Shown: piece by piece, positions 1 through 6,499 of the stretch
How the letters are laid out: each line of letters begins with the position of its first letter
Numbering within the stretch: the first letter of the stretch is position 1
Assembly (NCBI GenBank): GCA_002493835.1
Contig: DLAA01000074.1
Coordinates: 1 to 12,845 of the forward strand
Direction: 5' to 3'
DNA from: Lachnospiraceae bacterium UBA7060
GTDB taxonomy: Bacteria > Bacillota > Clostridia > Lachnospirales > Lachnospiraceae
DNA: 12,845 bases
Notes under the pieces: generated by a model
Databases searched by the model: none
What the model saw: the letters and a program-made list of their open reading frames with translations, nothing else
What the model was told of the DNA's origin: nothing
Program-made: the position numbers and the translations under genes

Positions 1-13
1 CGTCTTTAATGAG

Positions 14-42
14 ACACGTCCTTAAATAAGAGATCAACGTGT
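14..42 (+). promoter_or_regulatory. Small inverted repeat in the rpsT leader
   Basis: ACACGT at 14-19 is matched by ACGTGT at 37-42, a 6-bp stem with a 17-nt AT-rich loop, ending 14 nt before the S20 ribosome site. It could be part of a leader hairpin. The window begins too close to show the promoter or the full leader, so function is unproven. Confidence 0.2.
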
Positions 43-66
43 AAATGTTTTGAAATGGAGGTTGTC

Positions 67-330
67 ATGGCTAATATCAAATCTGCAAAAAAAAGAATTC
101 TGGTAAACAGAACCAAAGCTGAGAGAAACAAATCCATCAAGTCCAGCGTAAAGACAGCGATTAAAAAAGTGTACGCTGCCATTGAGGCAAAGGACAAAGA
201 GGCTGCACAGAGCGCACTGCTCGCTGCTACATCTGCCCTCGACAAGGCAGCCAAAAAAGGGGTGTACCACAAGAACGCTACTGCCAGAAAGGTATCCCGT
301 ATGGCTCTTGCCGTAAACAAGATGGCTTAA
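67..330 (+). CDS. rpsT: 30S ribosomal protein S20
   Basis: S20 binds 16S rRNA in the small ribosomal subunit and acts early in assembly. The 87-residue product has the usual S20 length and the family start MANIKSAKKRI, a lysine- and alanine-rich helical sequence, and the typical ending ARKVSRMALAVNKMA. I chose the ATG at 67 rather than the in-frame ATG at 55 because GGAGG at 57-61 lies 5 nt before it and the upstream ATG overlaps that ribosome site. It is the only ordinary gene on the + strand and converges on the TPM-domain gene. S20 is autoregulated in some bacteria; the short inverted repeat in the leader at 14-42 could be related, but this is weak. Identification is secure. Confidence 0.97.
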   Translation: MANIKSAKKRILVNRTKAERNKSIKSSVKTAIKKVYAAIEAKDKEAAQSALLAATSALDKAAKKGVYHKNATARKVSRMALAVNKMA

Positions 331-360
331 AAATTGCATATATTATTACTATGATATAAA

Positions 361-394
361 TCGAGCAGGGGAAGAGGAATCTTCCCCTGCTCGA
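361..394. terminator. Hairpin terminator shared by rpsT and the convergent TPM gene
   Basis: A perfect 14-bp stem (TCGAGCAGGGGAAG at 361-374, complement at 381-394) encloses a 6-nt loop. It lies between the rpsT stop (330) and the stop of the convergent gene (434). The T-tract is short on both sides (ACTTTG on the + strand, TTTATA on the - strand), but the strong stem and its position between converging genes fit a bidirectional terminator. Confidence 0.85.
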
Positions 395-433
395 ACTTTG
401 TAGGAAATTGCACCGGCGCGCTCAATTTTTCAT

Positions 434-1309
434 CTATCGACTGTGGCCGCCTCCGCCGTGATGACCGCCTCCGCCGCCATGACTTCCTCCGCCATGTCCT
501 CCGCCGCCGGTGTTTGACTCAATCTTGCGATGCGTCACTGTCTTTCTCAAAAACCGATCCTCCGATACCCGGAAAGCAGGCGCTCTCCCCGCCACATAAG
601 TAGTCGCCGTGGTAGTCTTCTTTCCCTCCTTGGACTGCCAGTTGAGACAGGCAAATATAACAGCCGCTATCAATCCGATCAACCATGGCAGGAATCCCGG
701 CGGATTCAAATGGAACAACCTAAAGCCCAGCATATCGTGATAAAAATCATTAATGTAAGTCTTGTACGCGCGATAAGGATTCTTCTCCACATAGCGGTAT
801 ACACGGTCCAGGAGATGATCTACATCCTCCGTGTAATAGGCATCGTAGGCCCTGCCTGTCGTGCAAAACCAAGTGTGGATTCTGCCGTCATCCTCTCTCG
901 ACCAATTGTCCACCAGTATGACGCCGTCCCCATCCGGCTTATCATACCCAAAACCCTGTTCCTCCCAGCTGTGCTCCGCAAAAACCCGCACATACTCCTC
1001 TGAGCTTACCCCGGGCTCGATGGCAGCGGCGTATTCCCTCAAAGGTTCGTTCAAGGTGACTAGTACGATGTCACAGCCCGTCTGCTTCTCCCTCTTTGCA
1101 ATCAAACTGCGCAGCTTCTCTTCCTCTTTGTCCGTCAACACACCAGCACGGTCAAAAACACGCTCTGTTGTCGCGCACTGCGTATTTGTCCGCTGATAAT
1201 CCGCCGACTTTGCGATCCCCCAGTGTCCTGCATAGAGAGCCACTGTCAAAAACGCCGTAGCAGCTAAAATAATATAAAGCCATTTAAAATAATGAAAATA
1301 TTCTCTCAA
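434..1309 (-). CDS. TPM-domain membrane protein (YdjH-like) with Gly/His-rich tail
   Basis: This 291-residue membrane protein has an N-terminal helix (about 11-28), a TPM domain (about 48-195) opening with the family-type stretch VFDRAGVLTDKEEEKL, a second helix (about 206-223), and a tail at 268-291 that is almost only Gly and His (five His). TPM domains occur in extracytoplasmic proteins linked to photosystem repair, phosphatase activity and envelope stress; the substrate here is unknown. The start is TTG at 1309-1307, with GAAGGA 8 nt upstream; no ATG fits. The TAG stop of the preceding zinc-ribbon gene lies in TAGGAGG, 18 nt before this start, so the two are probably cotranscribed. The pair matches Bacillus subtilis ydjG-ydjH. 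The family call is firm; the role is inferred from context. Confidence 0.85.
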   Translation of the reverse strand: MREYFHYFKWLYIILAATAFLTVALYAGHWGIAKSADYQRTNTQCATTERVFDRAGVLTDKEEEKLRSLIAKREKQTGCDIVLVTLNEPLREYAAAIEPGVSSEEYVRVFAEHSWEEQGFGYDKPDGDGVILVDNWSREDDGRIHTWFCTTGRAYDAYYTEDVDHLLDRVYRYVEKNPYRAYKTYINDFYHDMLGFRLFHLNPPGFLPWLIGLIAAVIFACLNWQSKEGKKTTTATTYVAGRAPAFRVSEDRFLRKTVTHRKIESNTGGGGHGGGSHGGGGGHHGGGGHSR

Positions 1310-1327
1310 AATATGCGTCCTTCCCTC

Positions 1328-2311
1328 CTACAGAATCTCCAACACATGAACCGCCATAAAGCAAACTGCCGTCACCGCTGCAAACACTGAGGCACTGTAG
1401 GCCAATACCTTTGCCCGGGAAACAGGCGTTGTGCCGACTACCTTCCCCGTCTGCCCATTTACATGGTACAGGTATTGCTTATCCTTATAGCGATAAATAT
1501 ACTGCCACACCGGCATCAATGCATAACAGGTATCTGTCTGCGTAAGCTTTAAATTTTTGCGCAAAGGACGCACAGTCGTATACCCTGTCATGGAATCTCT
1601 AAGCAGCTCCTCCGAAGCCTCCCCTGCTTTCTCCTTCGCCCGCTCCACAAGCAGATCCGCCTCCTGATTGTAAAACTCGCCAAAAAAGCCCGACATATAC
1701 TTTGGCTCAAAATCCGTAAGGCCCTGGTAGTCGTAGGGCTCCATCAAATCCATGATTCCATCGTCCATGGCATAGGAAGCATCTACCGGAATTTGGTCAA
1801 AATCCACGTCCATCCTTCGGAGCACTTCATAATAGGAAGTTTCCGTATACTCTGTATCCCCGCTTCTCCATGTTCTGACTCTGATTCCCTCACCGGCAAA
1901 GTCATAGTCGGCACCAAAGTCATAAAGCCAAAAGGGCACATATATTCCTTCCATTTTCTCCAAGCTCTTCGCGGACATAAAATCAGAGGGCGCAAAGAGC
2001 CGTTTGGAAAACTCCTTTTCCATAGCTTTCACTGCCATCTGTCTGCTCACATGAAAGGGCAGAATCCGCCGTGGTTCAAAAGCATTCTCCACCCGCTCAT
2101 TTAACACCAAATAAGCACCACAGTGCCCGCAGCGCAGGGCGGACGTAAACTCCGTAATTTCCAGGGGCGCGCCACAGTTTGTGCACTGCACCAGAGAACT
2201 TTCGTCAATTTTCTCCTCACTGTCCACGCTGTCACAGTGAGGACAATACATCCCGCCTTTCTCCGGCGCATACACAGTGTTTCCGCCACAATTTTTACAT
2301 TTAAATATCAT
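1328..2311 (-). CDS. Double zinc-ribbon membrane-anchored protein (YdjG-like)
   Basis: This 327-residue protein begins with two zinc ribbons: Cys5/Cys8 with Cys23/Cys26, and Cys43/Cys46 with Cys61/Cys64. Such proteins are often annotated as TFIIB-type zinc-ribbon proteins, though no transcription role is implied. The middle (about 80-300) is soluble and rich in acidic and aromatic residues, and a single hydrophobic helix ends the chain (about 302-324), suggesting a cytoplasmic protein anchored by its C-terminus. I chose ATG 2311-2309 because AAAGGA lies 8 nt upstream and the first ribbon begins at once; the longer in-frame reading runs through the structured leader and into the preceding gene. 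It is followed by the TPM gene. In B. subtilis the matching protein YdjG acts with YdjH and YdjI and the PspA homologue. Domain calls are firm; function is inference. Confidence 0.85.
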   Translation of the reverse strand: MIFKCKNCGGNTVYAPEKGGMYCPHCDSVDSEEKIDESSLVQCTNCGAPLEITEFTSALRCGHCGAYLVLNERVENAFEPRRILPFHVSRQMAVKAMEKEFSKRLFAPSDFMSAKSLEKMEGIYVPFWLYDFGADYDFAGEGIRVRTWRSGDTEYTETSYYEVLRRMDVDFDQIPVDASYAMDDGIMDLMEPYDYQGLTDFEPKYMSGFFGEFYNQEADLLVERAKEKAGEASEELLRDSMTGYTTVRPLRKNLKLTQTDTCYALMPVWQYIYRYKDKQYLYHVNGQTGKVVGTTPVSRAKVLAYSASVFAAVTAVCFMAVHVLEIL

Positions 2312-2335
2312 TATATATTTCCTTTCATCAATGCA

Positions 2336-2361
2336 GAGAATGCCGTGTTTTAGGCATTCTC
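2336..2361 (-). promoter_or_regulatory. Leader hairpin upstream of the zinc-ribbon gene
   Basis: GAGAATGCC at 2336-2344 pairs perfectly with GGCATTCTC at 2353-2361 (9-bp stem, 8-nt loop). It sits in the 121-nt gap between the PurF-like gene and the zinc-ribbon gene, just upstream of the latter's ribosome site. Neither strand has a T-run after it, so a simple terminator is unlikely; it may be a leader structure or a processing site that separates expression of the two genes. A 10-bp palindrome AGTAATTACT lies nearby at about 2374-2383. Confidence 0.5.
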
Positions 2362-2432
2362 GAACGCGAAACCTAGTAATTACTGGCGTCCCGGCCAATG
2401 GCTGGATGTCTTGAGAATTACTTTTTGCACTG

Positions 2433-3839
2433 CTATTCGCGGCCGTCCCAGCAATAAGTACACAGTTTGCACTTATCGATCCCAACAGACGCAAGCATAT
2501 CATCCAGGCGGTGATACCGAAGCGTGGTAAAATTCAGCTTCTCCCGAATTTTCTCAAGCATCTGGCCATACTCTACGCTGTCAGGATCCGCATAAACCTC
2601 CAAATTCGGATATTTGTTCTCTTTTTCCAGCTCCTGGATCACCCGGCGTGCAATCAATTCCATCTCTGAGGTGGAACGGGAAAAATTCAAATATTTACAA
2701 CCATAGAGAAGAGGCGGACAGGCCGGTCTGATATGTACCTCCTTCGCTCCACTTTGATAGAGAAACTCGGTCGTTTCTCTCAGCTGTGTCCCCCTCACGA
2801 TAGAATCATCAATCAGCAGAAGACTTCTGTCTTTTATCAACTCATGCACCGGAAGCAGCTTCATCTTCGCAATCAGGTTCCGTTTGCTCTGCATGGTCGG
2901 CATAAAAGACCGAGGCCAGGTCGGCGTATATTTAATGAAAGGCCGCGAGAAAGGAATTCCTGATTCATTGGCATAACCGATAGCGTGCGCCGTACCGGAG
3001 TCGGGTACACCCGCCACATTATCCGGCTTCACATCATCCCGCCTAGCCAGCATGGCTCCACAGCGATACCGCATTTCTTCCACACCAATCCCCTCGTAGG
3101 AGGAAGACGGATAGCCGTAATAAATCCACAGAAAGGTACAAATCTTCATATCTTTACCCGGCGCCACCAGCGACTGCACACCTTCTGCCGTCACAATAGC
3201 AATTTCACCTGGTCCCAGCTCCCTCTCCGGCACATAACCCAGATTCAGATAAGCAAAACTCTCAAAGGATATGCAGTAAGCCTCCTCCTTTTTGCCAATG
3301 CTGACAGGAGTACGCCCCATCCGGTCTCTCGCCACATAAATCCCCTTCGGTGTCATAAGCAGCATCGTCATAGAACCGTCGATCAACTCCTGCGCATAGC
3401 GGATCCCTTCTATCAGATTATCCCTTTGGTTGATAATCGCCGCCACCAGCTCTGTGGCGTTGATGTCTCCCCCGCTCATCTCCAGGAAATGTCCCCTGCC
3501 ATTCTCAAATATCTCCGATACAATCTTATCTTTATTATTAATCCTTCCGACAGTGGTAATAGCATAAGTTCCATGGTGGGAACGAATGATCAGCGGCTGG
3601 GGCTCATAATCTGAAATACAACCAATTCCCAACGTGCCGTTCATCTTGTTTACATCCTTGTCAAACTTGGTACGAAACGGCGTATTTTCAATATTGTGTA
3701 TTGCGCGGTTGAAACCGTCCTCCCCATCGTATACCGCCATGCCTGCCCGTCTGGTTCCCAGATGCGAATGATAATCCGTTCCAAAAAATAAATCAAATAT
3801 ACAGTTCTCCTTTGATGCCACTCCAAAAAAACCACCCAT
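2433..3839 (-). CDS. PurF-like phosphoribosyltransferase paralogue lacking the glutaminase site
   Basis: This 468-residue protein has the two-domain layout of glutamine-PRPP amidotransferase. The PRTase half is well kept: GVPDSG (277-282) and the PRPP-binding stretch LLIDDSIVRGTQ (341-352). Cysteines at 234, 381, 460 and 463 align by context with the four Fe-S ligands of B. subtilis PurF. The glutaminase half is not: the chain starts MGGFFG, so the nucleophilic Cys normally exposed after Met1 is Gly; the usual HNG oxyanion segment reads TVGRI (96-100); and the usual GHxRYST reads GIGCISDY (71-78). I chose ATG 3839 because AGGAGG lies 10 nt upstream; only 1 nt separates it from the stop of the GGDEF gene, so translation is probably coupled. 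From memory, such Cys-less paralogues exist elsewhere in Clostridia and Bacteroidetes. It may use ammonia, or it may bind PRPP or nucleotides as a regulator. Most databases would call it PurF, which is probably misleading. Confidence 0.9.
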   Translation of the reverse strand: MGGFFGVASKENCIFDLFFGTDYHSHLGTRRAGMAVYDGEDGFNRAIHNIENTPFRTKFDKDVNKMNGTLGIGCISDYEPQPLIIRSHHGTYAITTVGRINNKDKIVSEIFENGRGHFLEMSGGDINATELVAAIINQRDNLIEGIRYAQELIDGSMTMLLMTPKGIYVARDRMGRTPVSIGKKEEAYCISFESFAYLNLGYVPERELGPGEIAIVTAEGVQSLVAPGKDMKICTFLWIYYGYPSSSYEGIGVEEMRYRCGAMLARRDDVKPDNVAGVPDSGTAHAIGYANESGIPFSRPFIKYTPTWPRSFMPTMQSKRNLIAKMKLLPVHELIKDRSLLLIDDSIVRGTQLRETTEFLYQSGAKEVHIRPACPPLLYGCKYLNFSRSTSEMELIARRVIQELEKENKYPNLEVYADPDSVEYGQMLEKIREKLNFTTLRYHRLDDMLASVGIDKCKLCTYCWDGRE

Positions 3840-3840
3840 T

Positions 3841-4434
3841 TTAGTCGATCCTCCTGTCTGAAGCGTTGTAATCTGTTTTTCTATCCGTGAATATCTCACA
3901 GCCGCACCGACCGCCCTCCTTGACACGGTAAAGCACCTTCTGCGCCTGCCTGTACAATTCCTTATAATTCCCGCCGGCTTCTCCCAGCGCAGCGCCGGCA
4001 CTAAGTGTAACTTTGGGGAGTCCATCCCCATTATGCAGAAGCTTGTCGTTCACAATGACGATCCGGCGGCGTATTCCGCTCACCTGATCAGCTGAAATTC
4101 CCTCAATCCAGATACCGAAACTGTCCTCTCCCAGTCTCCCTATATAATCGCCTGCCCGAAAATTCTCCCGCAAAACGGCAAATACGGACTGTAGAACCTT
4201 GTCACCTGTCTCTGCCCCGAATTTCTCGTTGATCTCCCGCATGCAGTCCACGTCCACCAAAAGAAGACAGCCGTTTTCCTTTCCGCCCGTCAATGCACTT
4301 TCCACCATTTCCTGAAAGACGCTTTTACTCACCGCGCCCGTGAGCGCATCCCGCTTCCTGGGTTCAAAGCTTCTCCCTGCAGATCTGCCATAAGGCTTCT
4401 TTTTCGCTGGGATACGCCGCAGTATATTCAACAA
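3841..4434 (-). CDS. Degenerate GGDEF-domain protein with retained I-site
   Basis: This 197-residue soluble protein is almost only a GGDEF domain (about 27-185). It keeps the opening DALTG (29-33) and the metal-binding segment LLLVDVDCMREINEKFG (57-73). The signature itself is GEDSF (102-106) instead of GG[DE]EF, so diguanylate cyclase activity is doubtful. The inhibitory-site RxxD (Arg93-Asp96) is present at the canonical spacing of five residues before the signature, so c-di-GMP binding is plausible. No membrane helix, PAS, HAMP or EAL domain is present. The start is TTG 4434-4432, supported by AAGGAGG 7 nt upstream. It lies 33 nt after the rRNA methyltransferase gene and 1 nt before the PurF-like gene. 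A receptor role is inference from the motif pattern. Confidence 0.88.
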   Translation of the reverse strand: MLNILRRIPAKKKPYGRSAGRSFEPRKRDALTGAVSKSVFQEMVESALTGGKENGCLLLVDVDCMREINEKFGAETGDKVLQSVFAVLRENFRAGDYIGRLGEDSFGIWIEGISADQVSGIRRRIVIVNDKLLHNGDGLPKVTLSAGAALGEAGGNYKELYRQAQKVLYRVKEGGRCGCEIFTDRKTDYNASDRRID

Positions 4435-4467
4435 CGCCGTTCCTCCTTAGTCTCCCCTGTTACCATC

Positions 4468-5949
4468 TTACTGTATGTCAATGTGGTTTGCAAATATATT
4501 TTTACGCGATAAAAGGACGCATGTCTCAATTCCCGTCGTCCAAGGGAACTGATCAATGGCCACACACTTGTCTGCCACATATCCTCCCGCCAAAAAAATC
4601 TGCAGATCTCTCGCCAGACTGCTGACTTTACAAGAAATATAAAGAATATGGTCCACGCCATAAGCGATAATTTTCTGAAGCGCCTTTGGGTGCACTCCGT
4701 CCCGCGGCGGATCCAAAATAATTACATCCGGCTTCTCCTCGATCTCATCCAGCACCTTCCATACATCCCCCGCAACAAACTCGCAGTTATGTAAACCATT
4801 TAGTTCTGCATTCTTTCTCGCGGCCTCTACGGCCTCCTCCACAATCTCTACACCGATTACCTTCTTCGCCACAGGAGCTATCAGCTGAGCTATGGTACCC
4901 GTACCACTGTATAGATCGTAGACAACTTTATCCTTCTTTGTCTTTCCATCCTCCCCAGGCGCAGACGAAAGATACCCTCCAATATATTCTCTCGCTGTGC
5001 GATAGAGCACTTCCGCCCCCAGGCTGTTGGTTTGAAAAAAAGAGAATGGAGAAATCTTAAATTTTAATCCCAGCAGTTCCTCATAAAAAAAATCTTGTCC
5101 ATAGAGAATTTTTGTCTCATCGCTTTGTACCACATCTGCAAGAGAATCGTTTTTCACATGCAAAATGCCTGCAATCCGGCCATTCAGAGACAATTCTGAC
5201 AGTTTTTTGCAAAAACCTTCCAAGATCTCCTGCTCACCTTCTCCACCGCTCTCCACCGACAATTCCGCCGTCTGGGTCGTTGTCACCAGCGCTATTAGAA
5301 TTTCCCCTGTTTTTGCCGCCCTGCGCACAAGAAGATGCCGCAGATATCCGGTGTGGCGCAGTCTGTGATAAAATGAAATACCGGCTCCTTTTTCCTTCAG
5401 CACGGCAAAATAATCCCTGACACAGCGCAGGATCTTCCGATAATCCTCCTCCACAATCCGACAGTCCGTCACGGACACAATATCATAAAAGCTTCCTCTC
5501 TTGTGCATACCGAGGGAAAGCGGTCCATCCTTCACCTCATCCCCGAAGGTAAATTCCATTTTGTTGCGGTAACCAAAAATTGCGGGGCTGGCCTTGATTC
5601 CCTCGAATTGGCATCCTGTCTCCTGTGTGGAAAAGACAGGCATAAGCAGCCGCCGCACTTGTTCCTCTTTCACTTTCAAACTTTCCTCGTAGGGAAAAGA
5701 CAGATACATACACCCTCCGCAGCATCCAAAATGTGGACAGGAACTTTCCACTTCCAAAGGTGAAGGAGTAAGTATCTCCAAAAGCCTTCCCTCATATCTT
5801 CCGCTGCGCGCTTTATTCACTATTGCCCTGATCCTCTGTCCCGGCAGGACATTTTTCACCGTGCAGACACCCTCCTTGCAGTTCACAATTCCTTTATTGG
5901 GAAAATCTGTCCGTTCTACAATCCCCTCTATAATCTGTCCCTTTTTCAT
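4468..5949 (-). CDS. rlmD: 23S rRNA (uracil-5-)-methyltransferase, RlmD/TrmA family
   Basis: This 493-residue enzyme transfers a methyl group from SAM to C5 of a uracil, most likely in 23S rRNA. In order it has a TRAM-type RNA-binding domain (about 1-62); 4Fe-4S ligands Cys71, Cys77 and Cys80 in CPHFGCCGGC, with Cys163 as the probable fourth; the SAM motif DLYSGTG (345-351); DPPR (413-416); the nucleophile Cys440 in ISCKVSSLARDL; and the C-terminal FPWTTGIET, where Glu475 is the catalytic-base position. The His usual in that last motif is Gly473, a likely tolerated variant. ATG 5949 has GAGG 5 nt upstream. It leads a run with the GGDEF and PurF-like genes. The exact target (U1939, U747 or both) cannot be told from sequence; the symbol denotes the family. 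Confidence 0.92.
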   Translation of the reverse strand: MKKGQIIEGIVERTDFPNKGIVNCKEGVCTVKNVLPGQRIRAIVNKARSGRYEGRLLEILTPSPLEVESSCPHFGCCGGCMYLSFPYEESLKVKEEQVRRLLMPVFSTQETGCQFEGIKASPAIFGYRNKMEFTFGDEVKDGPLSLGMHKRGSFYDIVSVTDCRIVEEDYRKILRCVRDYFAVLKEKGAGISFYHRLRHTGYLRHLLVRRAAKTGEILIALVTTTQTAELSVESGGEGEQEILEGFCKKLSELSLNGRIAGILHVKNDSLADVVQSDETKILYGQDFFYEELLGLKFKISPFSFFQTNSLGAEVLYRTAREYIGGYLSSAPGEDGKTKKDKVVYDLYSGTGTIAQLIAPVAKKVIGVEIVEEAVEAARKNAELNGLHNCEFVAGDVWKVLDEIEEKPDVIILDPPRDGVHPKALQKIIAYGVDHILYISCKVSSLARDLQIFLAGGYVADKCVAIDQFPWTTGIETCVLLSRKNIFANHIDIQ

Positions 5950-5982
5950 CTCGGCCTCATTTCTTTCTCTTCATACCACAAA

Positions 5983-6013
5983 CAGACCCAGAATGCCCTG
6001 CATCCTGGGTCTG
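5983..6013 (-). terminator. Terminator hairpin after the small acidic membrane protein gene
   Basis: On the - strand CAGACCCAGGATGC pairs with GCATTCTGGGTCTG, a 14-bp stem with one G-U pair and a 3-nt loop, followed by TTTGTGG. On the + strand the G-U becomes an A-C mismatch, so the structure is built for the - strand. It lies 33 nt past the stop of the small gene and 33 nt before the methyltransferase start. The short U-tract suggests partial termination, or read-through into the methyltransferase gene, which has no obvious promoter of its own. Confidence 0.72.
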
Positions 6014-6046
6014 CCAATCTGTAAAGTCTATTTTCACATGAAAGCT

Positions 6047-6325
6047 CTACACGTCTGTCTCTTCGTCCGCATCTTCATCTTCAAAAAAATCGTCATCAAA
6101 ATCATCGTCAAAATCGTCCTCAAAGTCTTCCAGATAATCGGGGGTCAAGTACCGATACACAGCATAGGCGATGGCAGCAACCGCAGCAACCGCACCGATC
6201 ACAGCAAATATCCACAAAAGCTTATTGCTCTCTTTCTCCTCTTCGTGCTTTCTGCCTAAAAGCTCATTCATTCTCGCATTATCCATGATCTCATCCAATT
6301 TATTCAAAATCTCTTTCTTGTTCAT
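6047..6325 (-). CDS. Small membrane protein with highly acidic cytoplasmic-type tail
   Basis: I do not recognise a named family for this 92-residue protein, although I recall similar small proteins in Lachnospiraceae. It has a charged, helical N-terminus (1-35), one very hydrophobic helix (about 36-57, with an alanine-rich core) and a tail (63-92) made nearly entirely of Asp, Glu and Phe, with a DDFDDDFDDDFF core. I chose ATG 6325, with GAGAGGG 8 nt upstream, rather than the longer in-frame reading, which has no ribosome site. It has a probable promoter of its own (extended -10 at 6384-6392) and a hairpin terminator after it, so it is likely transcribed alone. The tail might bind cations or basic partners; that is a guess from composition. 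Confidence 0.8.
   Translation of the reverse strand: MNKKEILNKLDEIMDNARMNELLGRKHEEEKESNKLLWIFAVIGAVAAVAAIAYAVYRYLTPDYLEDFEDDFDDDFDDDFFEDEDADEETDV
6087..6122 (-). repeat. Three tandem 12-bp units coding the acidic tail
   Basis: Three successive 12-bp units (AAATCGTCATCA, AAATCATCGTCA and AAATCGTCCTCA on the + strand), plus a decayed partial fourth, encode the repeated Asp-Asp-Asp-Phe of the small membrane protein's tail. Units differ at only one or two positions, which fits slippage or local duplication, so copy number could vary among strains. Confidence 0.75.
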
Positions 6326-6383
6326 GCTGCAAGCCCTCTCTTTCCCATATAATTTTTCGCGCTCCACGCGCTCCTGTTCTTAT

Positions 6384-6392
6384 AATATACCA
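6384..6392 (-). promoter_or_regulatory. Candidate extended -10 promoter of the small membrane protein gene
   Basis: On the - strand TGGTATATT contains the extended TG with a -10 of TATATT (5 of 6 to consensus), about 60 nt upstream of the ATG at 6325. No good -35 is seen at 17-18 nt. The same TGGTATA core appears in the better-supported chemoreceptor promoter at 11544-11573. Confidence 0.45.
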
Positions 6393-6499
6393 CGTCTTCT
6401 CAGATTTTACCACATCTGAATATCCTGTTTTATGAAAATTTTGTGACTTCTCAGCCCGGCTTCGCAGCTATGAGCGGAACTGACACTTGTATCTTATGC

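Noticed and set aside
530..1003. 157-codon open frame on the + strand opposite the TPM gene
   Set aside because: It is antisense to a recognised domain protein, and its composition looks like a reverse-strand shadow.
2312..2503. N-terminal extension of the zinc-ribbon protein
   Set aside because: It would run through the hairpin leader and into the preceding gene; AAAGGA and the first zinc ribbon support the start at 2311.
2985..3614. 209-codon open frame on the + strand opposite the PurF-like gene
   Set aside because: It is antisense to a clearly conserved protein, with no ribosome site match and no family features.
3840..4031. N-terminal extension of the PurF-like protein
   Set aside because: It would overlap the GGDEF gene by some 190 bases; the AGGAGG site and family alignment start at MGGFFG (3839).
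6400..6499. Possible pcrA terminator in the gap after its stop
   Set aside because: Only weak, interrupted stems (such as CTCA/TGAG and TCAGAT/ATCTGA) were found, and none is followed by a T-run on the - strand.
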